DNA of 64,000 bases from NCBI GenBank assembly GCA_965203855.1, contig CBDBDN010000009.1, forward strand, positions 248,001-312,000. Reading direction: 5' to 3'. The first letter of the stretch is position 1. Each line of letters starts with the position of its first letter. Of this stretch, positions 41,598 through 51,148 are shown piece after piece. Source of the stretch: Bin87 sp965203855. Lineage in GTDB: Bacteria; Chloroflexota; Dehalococcoidia; Lucifugimonadales; UBA3495. Both the position numbers and the translations under genes were made by a program. Under the pieces are notes generated by a model. It had not been told where the DNA came from, did no database searches, and was given only the letters and a program-made list of their open reading frames with translations.

Positions 41598-43136
41598 TTA
41601 GCGGCTGATGCCGGCCAGTCCGGTATTATAGCCGTTGACGATAGGTTCCAGCCCGGCGCTGAATACATCGGTAAGCCAGGCGGGATAGAGTCCGACGGCC
41701 AGGATGCTGATTACCAGCAACGCTACCGGAACGGCGTCGTACCAGCCGGCGTCGGTAAGGCGGTCCCAGCGCGCGGGACGGGGGCCAAAGAAAGCGCGCT
41801 GTATCATCCATAGGATATAGCCGGCGGCGAGGATGATGCCGAGCACGGCCAGGATGGTCAGTATGGGGAAGGCGCGGAAGGCCCCAAAGAATACCAGCAG
41901 TTCGGATACGAACCCGCTCAACGCCGGCAGTCCCAGGGAGGCGGCGCCGGCCACCAGGAACGCCGTGGCAACCAGCGGCATCCGGTTCGCCAAACCGCCC
42001 AGGTCGGTGATATTGCGGGTATGCGTCTTTTCGTACACGATGCCGACGGCGACAAACAGCAGGCCGGTAATGGTGCCGTGGGTAAAGAGCTGCATCGCCG
42101 CCCCGACCAGGCCGGCGTCGTTGAGCAGGCCGCCGGCTACCGCCACGCTGCCCAGCCCAATCAGCACCAGGCCCATATGGCTGACGCTGGAGTAAGCGAT
42201 TAAGCGTTTCAGGTCGGTTTGGCGCAGGGTTACGACGGCGCCGTACAGTACGCTGACCACGCCGAGGATGACCACCGGCAAGGCGTAGGCTTGGAGCTGT
42301 TCGGGGAACATTCCGGCGTTGACGCGCAGCAGGCCGTAGCCGCCCATTTTCAGCATCACGCCGGCCAGCATTACGCTGCCGGCGGTGGGGGCGTCGGTGT
42401 GGGCGTCGGGCAGCCAGGTATGGAGGGGCCAAGTGGGCAGTTTGACGGCGAAAGCGACAAAGAACAGCCAGAACAGGAGGCCCATCGGGAGCGCGGCCCG
42501 GCCGGCGTCCAGCATCGTACCCGGCTCCAACAAGGCGGTCATATCAAAGCTGCCGACGCCGGAGCTGACGAACACGGCTACGATAGCTACCAGCATAAAG
42601 GCGGAGCCGAGGATGGTGAAAATCAGGAACTTCATGGCCGAGTATTCCCGCCGGCCGCTGCCCCAGGTGGAAATGAGCAGGTACATCGGCACCAGCTCCA
42701 GTTCCCAGAACAGGAAAAAGAGGAGGAAGTCCAGCGCGGTGAACACGCCCATTACGGCGGTTTGCAGTACGAGCAGCCAGATGAAATACTCTTTGACGCG
42801 GCTGCCGATATGGAACGATGCGAACACGGCGCACAAACCCAGCAGGCCGGTCAGCATTACCAGAGGCGCGCTGATGCCGTCCACGCCAAGGAAATAGCTG
42901 GCCTGCACGGTGTCGGTAGTAATCCAGTCAAAGCGGTCAATCAGCTGGAAGCGGGGGCCGCTCTGCCGGAACAGGGCGAACACGATGACGGACAGGGCCA
43001 GGTCGGCAACTGCAATCAGAGCCGCAAAAATGCGGATAGCCCGGTGGCCGCGCAGGATGCCGAGCGCCAGAAACAGCGCCGCCGCCGCCGGCAAAAACAC
43101 CGTGGCCGTAAGCAGTCCGTTGAACTCAATGGGCAT
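41598..43136 (-). CDS. nuoM: NADH-quinone oxidoreductase subunit M
   Basis: A 512-residue antiporter-like subunit. Conserved elements include FLLFFLFWELELVPMYLLI, KLPTWPLHTWLPDAHTDAPT and YSSVSHMGLVLIGLG. It pumps protons across the membrane as part of the L-M-N arm. It starts 18 bases after the end of nuoL and 84 bases ahead of nuoN. Confidence 0.96.
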   Translation of the reverse strand: MPIEFNGLLTATVFLPAAAALFLALGILRGHRAIRIFAALIAVADLALSVIVFALFRQSGPRFQLIDRFDWITTDTVQASYFLGVDGISAPLVMLTGLLGLCAVFASFHIGSRVKEYFIWLLVLQTAVMGVFTALDFLLFFLFWELELVPMYLLISTWGSGRREYSAMKFLIFTILGSAFMLVAIVAVFVSSGVGSFDMTALLEPGTMLDAGRAALPMGLLFWLFFVAFAVKLPTWPLHTWLPDAHTDAPTAGSVMLAGVMLKMGGYGLLRVNAGMFPEQLQAYALPVVILGVVSVLYGAVVTLRQTDLKRLIAYSSVSHMGLVLIGLGSVAVAGGLLNDAGLVGAAMQLFTHGTITGLLFVAVGIVYEKTHTRNITDLGGLANRMPLVATAFLVAGAASLGLPALSGFVSELLVFFGAFRAFPILTILAVLGIILAAGYILWMIQRAFFGPRPARWDRLTDAGWYDAVPVALLVISILAVGLYPAWLTDVFSAGLEPIVNGYNTGLAGISR

Positions 43137-43154
43137 TGCGGCTTGTCCTGTGGG

Positions 43155-45191
43155 CTATCCGAGCAGAATGTAGAGGACGATGATGATGATACTGCCGACG
43201 GCGGCAACCAGCGGATAGGTTTGTACCTGGCCGTTCTGGGCCAGGGCAATCAGGCTGCCGATGTTGCGGGAGATCCAGCCGGCCAAGCCAACGATACCGT
43301 CCACGATGTTGCGGTCAAACCAGTCGGTAACGGCGGCTACAATGCGATAGAAAACGCGGTTGACGGCTACGCCCTCATACAGATGGTCAAAATAGTAGCG
43401 CTGCGCCAACAGGGTATGCAGCGGCCCGGCCCGCAGCAGCGGATCCCATCCGGTGAACGGGCGGGGCCAGGCGTACACCAAGGCGGCCAACCCGATGCCG
43501 GCGGCGCCGGCCAGGTTGGAGATTACCGCCATCAGAATGCTGAAGTCCGGCGGATAATGGCCGTCGGGCAAACCGGACGCCAAGTATAGAGTAAGCCAGT
43601 GGGAGGGGATTACGCCGGCGATGCTGGACACGCCGATGGGATTGGCAACCCAGCCGGCAATGACGGCGCAGACGCCCAGCAAGCCCATGGGAACGACCAT
43701 GACCCAAGGCGATTCGCCCAGGTGAATGTGATGGGATACGCCGGTGGGAACGGGGCGGCCGGCGGCCTCAACATCGTGCAGTTCCTGCTCGCCGCCGCCG
43801 CGAAACTCGCCGTGAAAAGTAATATGCACCATCCGGTAGGTATAAAATGCGGTAAGCACGACGCCGGCCAGGAGCAGGGCGAATACCAGCAGGCTGATTG
43901 GCGCTGAAACCCCGCCGGCGCCCAGCCAGGTTTCCAGCAGAATCTCGTCCTTGCTCCAGAAGCCGGCCAGGGGAAAGACGCCGACCAGGCTTAAGGCGCC
44001 GATGACGGTAAGCCAGTAAGTGCCGGGCATGGCTTTGCGGAGGCCGCCCATATACATCATATTGAAAGTGCCGGCGGCATGGTTGACGCTGCCGGCGCCC
44101 AGGAACAGCAATGCCTTGAAAAAGGCGTGAGTGAACAAGTGGAACAGCGCGGCGTTGTAAGCGCCTACGCCTAACGCCGCCATCATATAACCCAGCTGGC
44201 TGACGGTGGAATAGGCCATTACCCGTTTGATGTCGTTGGCGGCCAGGCCCATCGTAGCGGCGAAAACGGCGGTGAACGCGCCGACCAATGCCACAATGGC
44301 CATTACGGTATCCGATTCGGCAAAGACGGGGAAAAAACGGCCTACCAGGAACACGCCGGCGGCCACCATCGTAGCGGCGTGGATCAGGGCGCTGACCGGC
44401 GTAGGGCCTTCCATGGCGTCGGGCAGCCAGGTGTGCAGGGGGAACTGGCCGCTTTTGCCGACGGCGCCGGCGAACAGGCCGAGGCAGAGCCAGAGCAGCG
44501 CGCCGCCGGCTACGATGCCGACGCCCCCGGCGGCAACGGGCAAAGCCGCCTGCCAGATGTCGGGGATATGGAATGCGTTCAGCCCCTGCGCCGCAAACGC
44601 GTCGGCCTGGAAAAACAGGAATATGATGGCAAGCAGGAATCCGACATCGCCGATGCGGGTAATGATGAAGGCTTTTTTAGCGGCGGCGGCAGCGGCCGGC
44701 CGATCGTGCCAGAAACCAATCAGCAAGTAAGACGACAGGCCGACGAGTTCCCAGAATACATACATTTGGACAATGTTGGAGGCGAGCACCAGGCCAATCA
44801 TTGAGGCGCTGAACAGGGACATATAGGCGTAGTAGCGCGCGAAGCTGGCGTCGCCGTCCATATAGCCCATGGAGTAGATTTGCACCATCAGGCTGACGCC
44901 GGTTACGGCTACCAGCATCATCGTAGTCAGCGGATCCAGCAGCAGCCCCATCCGGATGGACGCGGCGCCCAAATCCAGCCAGAGATGCGGCGCAAAGTCG
45001 TAGGCTGCGCCTTGCGCGGCCGACGCCAGCAGCCACAGCGACAGGACGAATGCGGCGCCTAACGCCAGAATGGTTACATAGCCGGCCGGCCGCGCCGCGC
45101 TGCCCAACGCCGGGCGGATGACCAGCCCGATAAGCAGAAAAGATGCGACGGGCAGCAGGAAAATTGCCCATACCAGCGATTCGGTCAGCAT
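43155..45191 (-). CDS. nuoL: NADH-quinone oxidoreductase subunit L
   Basis: A 678-residue subunit, the largest antiporter-like protein of complex I, with a long C-terminal part carrying the lateral helix and a tail helix (YPLVAAVGSIIIIVLYILLG). Typical segments are YMSLFSASMIGLVLASN, FWELVGLSSYLLIGFWHDRP and HTWLPDAMEGPTPVSALIHA. It lies after nuoK with only the small DUF2007-like gene between. Confidence 0.96.
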   Translation of the reverse strand: MLTESLVWAIFLLPVASFLLIGLVIRPALGSAARPAGYVTILALGAAFVLSLWLLASAAQGAAYDFAPHLWLDLGAASIRMGLLLDPLTTMMLVAVTGVSLMVQIYSMGYMDGDASFARYYAYMSLFSASMIGLVLASNIVQMYVFWELVGLSSYLLIGFWHDRPAAAAAAKKAFIITRIGDVGFLLAIIFLFFQADAFAAQGLNAFHIPDIWQAALPVAAGGVGIVAGGALLWLCLGLFAGAVGKSGQFPLHTWLPDAMEGPTPVSALIHAATMVAAGVFLVGRFFPVFAESDTVMAIVALVGAFTAVFAATMGLAANDIKRVMAYSTVSQLGYMMAALGVGAYNAALFHLFTHAFFKALLFLGAGSVNHAAGTFNMMYMGGLRKAMPGTYWLTVIGALSLVGVFPLAGFWSKDEILLETWLGAGGVSAPISLLVFALLLAGVVLTAFYTYRMVHITFHGEFRGGGEQELHDVEAAGRPVPTGVSHHIHLGESPWVMVVPMGLLGVCAVIAGWVANPIGVSSIAGVIPSHWLTLYLASGLPDGHYPPDFSILMAVISNLAGAAGIGLAALVYAWPRPFTGWDPLLRAGPLHTLLAQRYYFDHLYEGVAVNRVFYRIVAAVTDWFDRNIVDGIVGLAGWISRNIGSLIALAQNGQVQTYPLVAAVGSIIIIVLYILLG

Positions 45192-45204
45192 ATGCCCGGC
45201 GGCC

Positions 45205-45399
45205 TCACAGCTTCCTGACGATTTCCTCGGCTACGTGTTCGCGGCCTTTGGGGACATAGACGGTAAAGGGGATTCGCTCTTGCCAGTCGCGGATGTCGCC
45301 ATCCGGCAAGAGTTTGGCCGGCAAGCCCTCGGCTTCCAGAGCTTCTTTCCAGATTTCCGCCGACATCAGGTCGGGCGTGCGTTTGAATTCAACCCACAT
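45205..45399 (-). CDS. DUF2007-like small protein inside the nuo cluster
   Basis: A 64-residue protein, MWVEFKRTPDLMSAEIWKEA then LEAEGLPAKLLPDGD, ending VPKGREHVAEEIVRKL. The beta-alpha-beta arrangement and the LEAEGLP and VPxxxxxxAEEIV pattern fit DUF2007 (putative signal-transducing proteins, GlnB-like ferredoxin fold). It lies between nuoK and nuoL, 13 bases ahead of nuoL in transcription order, so it is part of the operon. Role unknown; perhaps assembly or regulation. Confidence 0.7.
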   Translation of the reverse strand: MWVEFKRTPDLMSAEIWKEALEAEGLPAKLLPDGDIRDWQERIPFTVYVPKGREHVAEEIVRKL

Positions 45400-45482
45400 A
45401 GTGGCAACCGCGCTGGCAATGAATGGAACGATAAACGATAGCAGCGTAGCGATGGATGTGAATGGATGAATGGATTGGACGG

Positions 45483-45812
45483 TTAGCGGCGCAGACTGGC
45501 GGCGTTGGTGAGGTCGATGCTTTCGTTATTGCGAAAGACGGCGAAAACGATGCCCAGTCCCAAAGCGATTTCGGCGGCGGCTACGGTGATGACGAAAACG
45601 GCAAAGACCTGTCCGGTAAATACGGTGGAGAGCTGGTCCTGGACGCCGTAAGGAAGCAGCCAGCGGCCCATTGCCACCAGCGTGAGGTTGACGGCGTTGA
45701 ACATCAGCTCAATGGACATCAGCACGGCGATAAAGTTGCGGCGGGCCAGCGCGCCGTAAAGCCCGATGCAGAAAATCACCGCCGCCACGATGAGCATTGC
45801 TTGCAGCGTCAT
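45483..45812 (-). CDS. nuoK: NADH-quinone oxidoreductase subunit K
   Basis: A 109-residue, three-helix membrane subunit. GLYGALARRNFIAVLMSIEL and MFNAVNLTLVAMGR contain the conserved intramembrane glutamate, and the third helix holds VITVAAAEIALGL with the second. The start is six bases after the nuoJ end. Confidence 0.96.
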   Translation of the reverse strand: MTLQAMLIVAAVIFCIGLYGALARRNFIAVLMSIELMFNAVNLTLVAMGRWLLPYGVQDQLSTVFTGQVFAVFVITVAAAEIALGLGIVFAVFRNNESIDLTNAASLRR

Positions 45813-45818
45813 CGTACT

Positions 45819-46418
45819 CTACCTCCCGTCGGCGCCGCGTCCGCGCGCCAGGGCCAGGCCGCCGATGGCCGCGGCCAGCAGCAGCAGCGACACCGCCTCA
45901 AAGGGCAGCACGAATTCGCCGATTAGCAGGTCAGCCAGTCCGCCGCCGGCGATGTTTTCCGCTTCGGCAGCCGACAGCCCGGCGGCGGCGAGCTGGCCGG
46001 TGTCGGGGATGCCTACCGCCTGGGTCTGGGCGATTTGGGCTTTGCGTTCCAGGCCGAGATCGGCCAGAGTAGTCCAGTCGGTAGTTATTATGGTGGCAAT
46101 CATCAAGGCGAGCAGCAGCGCGGAAATCAGCGCGGCCGGCCACTGCAAGCGGTTGGGGGCGTTGCCCTGCTGGACATCGCGGGTAAGCATTACGGCAAAG
46201 ATGAACAGGACGGCGATGGCGCCGACGTAGATCAGCACTTGCACAACGGCCAGGAATTCGGCGTTCATCAGCACAAAGAACCCGCCGACGGCGACGAATA
46301 CCAGCGACAGCAGCAGCGCGGCGCGGAACAGGTCGCGCACCAGCACTACGCCCAGCGCGCCGCCGACGGCGACGACGGCGAGGATCCAGAAAACGAAATC
46401 TGTTGCGTCAAACCACAT
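45819..46418 (-). CDS. nuoJ: NADH-quinone oxidoreductase subunit J
   Basis: A 199-residue, five-helix membrane subunit. LNAEFLA-type sequence appears as LMNAEFLAVVQVLIYVGAIA, the conserved TM3 pi-bulge region, followed by VLFIFAVMLTRDV. Its start abuts the nuoI stop with no gap. Confidence 0.95.
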   Translation of the reverse strand: MWFDATDFVFWILAVVAVGGALGVVLVRDLFRAALLLSLVFVAVGGFFVLMNAEFLAVVQVLIYVGAIAVLFIFAVMLTRDVQQGNAPNRLQWPAALISALLLALMIATIITTDWTTLADLGLERKAQIAQTQAVGIPDTGQLAAAGLSAAEAENIAGGGLADLLIGEFVLPFEAVSLLLLAAAIGGLALARGRGADGR

Positions 46419-47018
46419 TCAGGCAACGCTCCCAGTGGAGTCGGCGTTGGCATCGGTATCGTTTTTATGGCCTTGCAAACGCATCCCGGCTTTTTCGTGC
46501 TGATGCCAGCGCCATTGCTCGCGTCCGACTTCGCGCCAACCCAAGGGGCGGCTGACGCCGGGGCGGTAGCCCATACCTTCCAGCTGGGGGCGGAACCAGG
46601 CGCTGGGATGCTTGTCGGCCTGGCGGAGGCGGTCAATGGGTATCACCAGGTCGGTGCGCCGATACTGTCCCTCCTCAAAGCCGCTGCCCATAAAGAGGGC
46701 GTCATAGGGGCAAGCTTCTACGCACAGCCCGCAGAACATACAGCGTTGCAGCTCAATGTCAAACACTTCCAGGCGGTACTTGTCGCCCTGCAACGGGGCG
46801 GTTTCGCTGGGGGCGGTAACGATTTTGATGATACCGAGCGGGCAGTACTTGGCGCAGGAGGCGCAGCCGGTGCAGCGTTCCTCGTACCAGCTGAATTCCT
46901 CGCCGCGGAACCGGGGGTGCTGGCGCACCCGCTGCTCCGGGTAGGAGACGGTGAAAGGCTTGCGTACCAGGTTGGACAAGGTAACCATCAGGCCCTTGGC
47001 CATTTCCAATCCGTACAC
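46419..47018 (-). CDS. nuoI: NADH-quinone oxidoreductase subunit I
   Basis: A 199-residue peripheral subunit carrying clusters N6a and N6b: CTGCASCAKYCP and CMFCGLCVEACPYDAL. I use the GTG at 47018 (VYGLEMAKGLMVTLSNLV), seven bases after AGGAGG; a longer in-frame ATG at 47138 adds a proline-rich stretch with no family match. The C-terminus carries a charged extension (QWRWHQHEKAGMRLQGHK) beyond the usual end. Confidence 0.94.
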   Translation of the reverse strand: MYGLEMAKGLMVTLSNLVRKPFTVSYPEQRVRQHPRFRGEEFSWYEERCTGCASCAKYCPLGIIKIVTAPSETAPLQGDKYRLEVFDIELQRCMFCGLCVEACPYDALFMGSGFEEGQYRRTDLVIPIDRLRQADKHPSAWFRPQLEGMGYRPGVSRPLGWREVGREQWRWHQHEKAGMRLQGHKNDTDANADSTGSVA

Positions 47019-47058
47019 GGCGATACCTCCTGCTGCGGCCTGCGGCGTCCGTTCCCGG

Positions 47059-48303
47059 CTAGTCGGCGCCGGCGGACAGAGCGCCGCCGTCCGGCGTGGC
47101 GAAGGGCAGTCCGTTCCGGCTGGCGCCGGCCGGAGCATAGCGCACTTTCTCTTTAATCAGCCGTCCGAAAACGGCGATGGACACGGCGGCAACTACGATG
47201 TTGATGCCCGTCATTATCCATAGATCAGCGGTGGACAGCGCGCCGTTGACATCCCGCAGGAAATAGACTTCCAGGGTTACGGCAATCAGGTTGATGACGC
47301 TCAAGGGCATCAGGAATTTCCAGCAGACCGCCATAATCTGGTCCAGCCGCAGCCGGGGATAGGTGGCGCGTATCCAGACGAAAATAAAGATGCCGATAAA
47401 GGTCTTAATCAGGAACCAGAGCCAGCCGAGCCAGTCGGCAGCCGGCCCGGCCCAGCCGGCCAGGAACAAGGTAGCAATCAGCCCGGATACTACCAGGGCG
47501 CCGCCGAATTCAGCGGCTTGGATCAGGGCAAACTTGATGCCGCTGTATTCGGTGTGATAGCCGGCGATGATTTCCGATTCGGCTTCGGCAACATCGAAAG
47601 GCGTGCGGTTCAGTTCGGCGGACATACCGGCCAGAAAGACGAAAAACGCCAAGGGCTGCACGAGGAAAAACGGCACCGACTGCGCGGTAACGATGTCGCC
47701 CAAGGACATAGACCCGGCTACCAGCACTACGCCCAGCACCGACAGCACTACCGGCACTTCGTAGCTTACCAGCACGGCTACGGCGCGGCCGGCGCCGAAC
47801 AGGGCGTAGCGGTTGTTGGAGGCCCAGCCGGCGGTAAAGATGGCGATGGAAGTCAGCGAGCTTACGGCCAGGATGAACAGGATGCCGACATTGAGGTCAA
47901 CCAGAGCGACATCTTTGGCGAAGGGGATAACCGCAGCGCCGAGCAGCAGCGCCGCTACCATCAGCACCGGGGCCACGGTGAACGCCAAGCGGTCGGCGCC
48001 GTAGGGGATAATATCCTCTTTAGTAATCAGTTTGGCCAGGTCGGCGATGGGTTGCAGGGCGCCGAAGGGTCCCCAACGGTTGGGGCCGACGCGGTTCTGG
48101 AAGCGGCCAAGCAGCCGACGCTCGCCCCAGCTGACGGCGGCGGCGCCCAGCAGTACGGCGTTGATCAGGATCAGCATAATCACCAGGCCGGCAACCAGAT
48201 AGGCGGCCCAGCAAGGAACGAACAGGCCGGCGGTTTCGTACAGAAACCGGAACAGCGGGTTGCCGCCCAGCGCGCCGTCGGGATTGAGCAGGCAGCCGTT
48301 CAT
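47059..48303 (-). CDS. nuoH: NADH-quinone oxidoreductase subunit H
   Basis: A 414-residue membrane subunit forming the quinone-binding chamber with NuoB and NuoD. WGERRLLGRFQNRVGPNR and the loop EMSAELNRTPFD-like AGMSAELNRTPFDVAEAESE are diagnostic. It overlaps nuoD by four bases and precedes nuoI by 40. Confidence 0.96.
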   Translation of the reverse strand: MNGCLLNPDGALGGNPLFRFLYETAGLFVPCWAAYLVAGLVIMLILINAVLLGAAAVSWGERRLLGRFQNRVGPNRWGPFGALQPIADLAKLITKEDIIPYGADRLAFTVAPVLMVAALLLGAAVIPFAKDVALVDLNVGILFILAVSSLTSIAIFTAGWASNNRYALFGAGRAVAVLVSYEVPVVLSVLGVVLVAGSMSLGDIVTAQSVPFFLVQPLAFFVFLAGMSAELNRTPFDVAEAESEIIAGYHTEYSGIKFALIQAAEFGGALVVSGLIATLFLAGWAGPAADWLGWLWFLIKTFIGIFIFVWIRATYPRLRLDQIMAVCWKFLMPLSVINLIAVTLEVYFLRDVNGALSTADLWIMTGINIVVAAVSIAVFGRLIKEKVRYAPAGASRNGLPFATPDGGALSAGAD

Positions 48304-49406
48304 CGGTCAACCTCGCCCATATTGATGTCGACGCTGCCCAGGGAGACAATCATATCGGCCAGTTTCCAGCCAATCAGCAGGTGTTCGGTGATGGTGAGGT
48401 TGATCAGGGAAGGGGAGCGTATTTTGCAGCGGTAAGGGGAGACGCCGCCGTCGGAGATCAGGAAAAAGCCGAGTTCGCCTTTGGAGGCTTCAACGCGGCC
48501 GTAGGCTTCGGCGCCCGGCTCAGCGCGCAGGATCATTGGGAGTTCCAGGCGGGCCGGCCCGGGCTCGATCTGGGCGATGCACTGGCGGACGATGCGGAGG
48601 CTTTGGCGCACTTCCTGGACGCGCACCCAAAAGCGGTCGTAGTTGTCGCCGTTGCTGGCCACCGGCACATCAAAGTCAACCTGGTCGTAGGCGTCATAGG
48701 GGGCGAGTTTGCGCCAGTCCCAGGCGACGCCGCTGGCGCGCAGCACGGGGCCGCTTACGGAACAGTTGACGGCGACATCGGCGGGCAGGGGGCTGACGCC
48801 TCTGGTGCGGGCCATCAGTATTTCGTTGCTGAGGAGCAGGTTCTCCAGGTCGTCCAGTTCGCCCTCAAAGTCGTCCAGGAAGCGGTCCAGGGCGGGCCAG
48901 AAATCCGCCGGGGCGTCGGCGAATACGCCGCCGGGCCGCATATAGCTGACGGTGATGCGCGCGCCGCAGAGCATCTCAAAGAGGTCCAGGATGCGTTCCC
49001 GGCTGCGGAAAGTGTACATCAGCGGGGTGCCGAAAGCGCCGAGTTCCTGGACAAAGAATCCGACGGCAATCAGATGGCTGGCGATGCGCTGCAATTCGGC
49101 GGCCAGCGTCCGCAGATATTTGCCGCGGGGCGGCGGTTCAATGCCCAGCAGCTGCTCTACGGCCAGGCAGTACGCCTGGTTGTTGATCATTGACGAGGTG
49201 TAGTCCAGGCGGTCGGTGAGGGTTACAATCTGGACGTAGTTGCGTTCCTCGGCGAGTTTTTCGGTGCCGCGATGCAGGTAGCCGAGCACCGGCTCAACCT
49301 CAACGATGTCCTCGCCGTCAAAGGTAATCCGCACGCGGAAGACGCCGTGCGTGCTGGGGTGCTGCGGCCCCACATTGACGGTCATGGGTTCGGTGCGGAT
49401 GGTCAT
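48300..49406 (-). CDS. nuoD: NADH-quinone oxidoreductase subunit D
   Basis: A 368-residue subunit of the quinone-reducing module, derived from a nickel-iron hydrogenase. GPQHPSTHGVFR, YLHRGTEKLAEERNY and the late DINMGEVDR are conserved. The ATG at 49406 gives the family start (TIRTEPMTVNVGPQHP); upstream codons in frame are not conserved. Confidence 0.96.
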   Translation of the reverse strand: MTIRTEPMTVNVGPQHPSTHGVFRVRITFDGEDIVEVEPVLGYLHRGTEKLAEERNYVQIVTLTDRLDYTSSMINNQAYCLAVEQLLGIEPPPRGKYLRTLAAELQRIASHLIAVGFFVQELGAFGTPLMYTFRSRERILDLFEMLCGARITVSYMRPGGVFADAPADFWPALDRFLDDFEGELDDLENLLLSNEILMARTRGVSPLPADVAVNCSVSGPVLRASGVAWDWRKLAPYDAYDQVDFDVPVASNGDNYDRFWVRVQEVRQSLRIVRQCIAQIEPGPARLELPMILRAEPGAEAYGRVEASKGELGFFLISDGGVSPYRCKIRSPSLINLTITEHLLIGWKLADMIVSLGSVDINMGEVDR

Positions 49407-49434
49407 AGCGGCAACGATGGCCGGGCGGAGCCGG

Positions 49435-49878
49435 CTAGAGGAAATCCTTGCGGAGGGGATGGCCGTCAAAGCCTTCCCACAGCATTATGCGTTTCATATT
49501 GGGGTGGCCGGTGAACCGAATGCCCATCAAGTCCCAGATTTCCCGCTCCTGGAAATCGGCGCCGCGCCAGACGGATACCACTGAGGGGACGGCCGGTTCC
49601 TCCCGGCCATAGACGCGGGCGCGGACGATTCCGGTATGGCGGCGGGCGAGGGAAGTTAGATGATACACGAGCTCGAAATGCTCGATGAAGTCAATGGCGC
49701 TGACGGAGTTCAGGAAGCGGAAATCCAGCTCCGGGTCGTTGTGCAGGACGGCGGCGACATCGGCCATGGCGTCGGGGGCAACCCAGACGGCGGCGTGGTT
49801 GGATTCGCATACGGCCTGGGGTAGCGACTCGCGGAGCCGCTCGGCCAGGGCTGCGCCGGAAAGAGCGGTAATCATCAC
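49435..49878 (-). CDS. nuoC: NADH-quinone oxidoreductase subunit C
   Basis: A 147-residue hydrophilic subunit, separate from nuoD. FRFLNSVSAIDF, VWRGADFQEREIWDLMGIRF and the closing MLWEGFDGHPLRKDF identify it. It is short compared with many NuoC but complete. Its start overlaps the nuoB stop by four bases. Confidence 0.95.
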   Translation of the reverse strand: MMITALSGAALAERLRESLPQAVCESNHAAVWVAPDAMADVAAVLHNDPELDFRFLNSVSAIDFIEHFELVYHLTSLARRHTGIVRARVYGREEPAVPSVVSVWRGADFQEREIWDLMGIRFTGHPNMKRIMLWEGFDGHPLRKDFL

Positions 49879-50492
49879 GGCTGAAAGCGGTCCTGGCCGA
49901 GGTTGCGGTATTTCTTGATTTTTTCGTGCAACTCCATAATGCCGTAGAGCAGGGCGTCGGGGCGGGGCGGGCAGCCGGGGACATACACATCCACGGGGAT
50001 GATGTGGTCAACGCCGGGGACGACGCTGTAGGAGCCGAAGTAGGGGCCGCCGCTGGTAGCGCAAACGCCCATAGAGATTACCCAGCGGGGTTCCGCCATC
50101 TGCTCGTAGATGCGCTTGATGGGCGGCGCCATTTTCCAGGTTACGGTGCCGGCGACAATCATGAGGTCGGCCTGCCGTGGTGAGGCGCGGAAAACTTCCA
50201 TGCCGAAGCGGGAAATGTCAAAGCGGCCCATAGCGGTGGCCATCATCTCAAAAGCGCAGCAGGCGAGCCCGAAAGACACCGGCCAGAGGGCGGATTTGCG
50301 GCTCCAGTTGACGAGGGCGTCCACGGAGGTTACCAGCAGGTTGCGTTTGAGGTCGTCGGGCACCTCAATGGCGGGGACTTGGATAGGGGACTGCGAGGCG
50401 GCAATCAGGTCGTTGACCAGCTGGCCTTCGGCGCCGTCGATTTCCCAGGTGCGGCTGTGGAGCGGCCCGCCGCCGGGCATTAGTTCAACCAT
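49875..50492 (-). CDS. nuoB: NADH-quinone oxidoreductase subunit B
   Basis: A 205-residue subunit carrying cluster N2. Ligands appear in FGLACCAFEM (tandem cysteines), SMGVCATSGGPY and VPGCPPRPDALLYG. The N-terminal ~45 residues before VTSVDALVNW are longer than usual. Confidence 0.96.
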   Translation of the reverse strand: MVELMPGGGPLHSRTWEIDGAEGQLVNDLIAASQSPIQVPAIEVPDDLKRNLLVTSVDALVNWSRKSALWPVSFGLACCAFEMMATAMGRFDISRFGMEVFRASPRQADLMIVAGTVTWKMAPPIKRIYEQMAEPRWVISMGVCATSGGPYFGSYSVVPGVDHIIPVDVYVPGCPPRPDALLYGIMELHEKIKKYRNLGQDRFQP

Positions 50493-50568
50493 CGTTAGTT
50501 TGCCTTGCTCAAATCTGCTTTATTCAATCCGGCCTATTCAATATGCCCTATTCGGTATGACCACTTGG

Positions 50569-50955
50569 TCAGCCTTGCCATTCCAGGTCGCGCTTGCGCC
50601 AGGCGTAGGCCCAGGCCAGGAGCAGGATGCCGACGAAAACGGCCATTTCCAGCAGGGCGAACAGTTCCAGGGTCAGGAATTTGACCGCCCACGGGTAGAG
50701 GAACACCACTTCCACATCAAAGATGACGAACAGGATGGCGAACATATAGTAGCGGAACTGGAAGCGGTTCCAGGTGCCGCCGATGGTCTGCACGCCGCAT
50801 TCGTAGGTGTCGTGCTTGACCGGGTCGGGGCGGGCCGGGCGCAGGCCCAGCCGGCGCAGCATCCAGCCGCCGCCGAGCATACTGGCGGGCACGATGATGG
50901 AGAGGGCCAGAAAGATGGCGATGAGGCCGTACTGGCCAAGGTAGTCGTCAAGCAT
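50569..50955 (-). CDS. nuoA: NADH-quinone oxidoreductase subunit A
   Basis: A 128-residue, three-helix membrane subunit. KHDTYECGVQTIG (loop cysteine) and IFDVEVVFLYPWAV are diagnostic. It is the first gene of the cluster; the order A-B-C-D-H-I-J-K-L-M-N omits E, F and G. A candidate AT-rich start region lies at 51040-51060. Confidence 0.96.
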   Translation of the reverse strand: MLDDYLGQYGLIAIFLALSIIVPASMLGGGWMLRRLGLRPARPDPVKHDTYECGVQTIGGTWNRFQFRYYMFAILFVIFDVEVVFLYPWAVKFLTLELFALLEMAVFVGILLLAWAYAWRKRDLEWQG

Positions 50956-51110
50956 AGCGGTGCGCTGGCGACGGTGTAGTCGTCCTCCATAGCGTCCTGC
51001 CGTGGTGTCGGATAAATGCGGCCCGACGGGGGCAGGCGGGCGGCATTATATCACATTGCCGATACGGACAAGGGGCGATTCTCCCCCAGCGCCGGGCAAA
51101 TAAACCGGCG

Positions 51111-51140
51111 TTGCCAGCGGCGGGCAGGGGGTATTACAAT
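51111..51140 (+). promoter_or_regulatory. Promoter of the DUF4357 helicase
   Basis: TTGCCA (51111-51116) and TACAAT (51135-51140) are 18 bases apart and the ATG follows only eight bases after the -10 box, with no SD. The mRNA would be leaderless or nearly so. Confidence 0.55.
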
Positions 51141-51148
51141 GCGGCATT

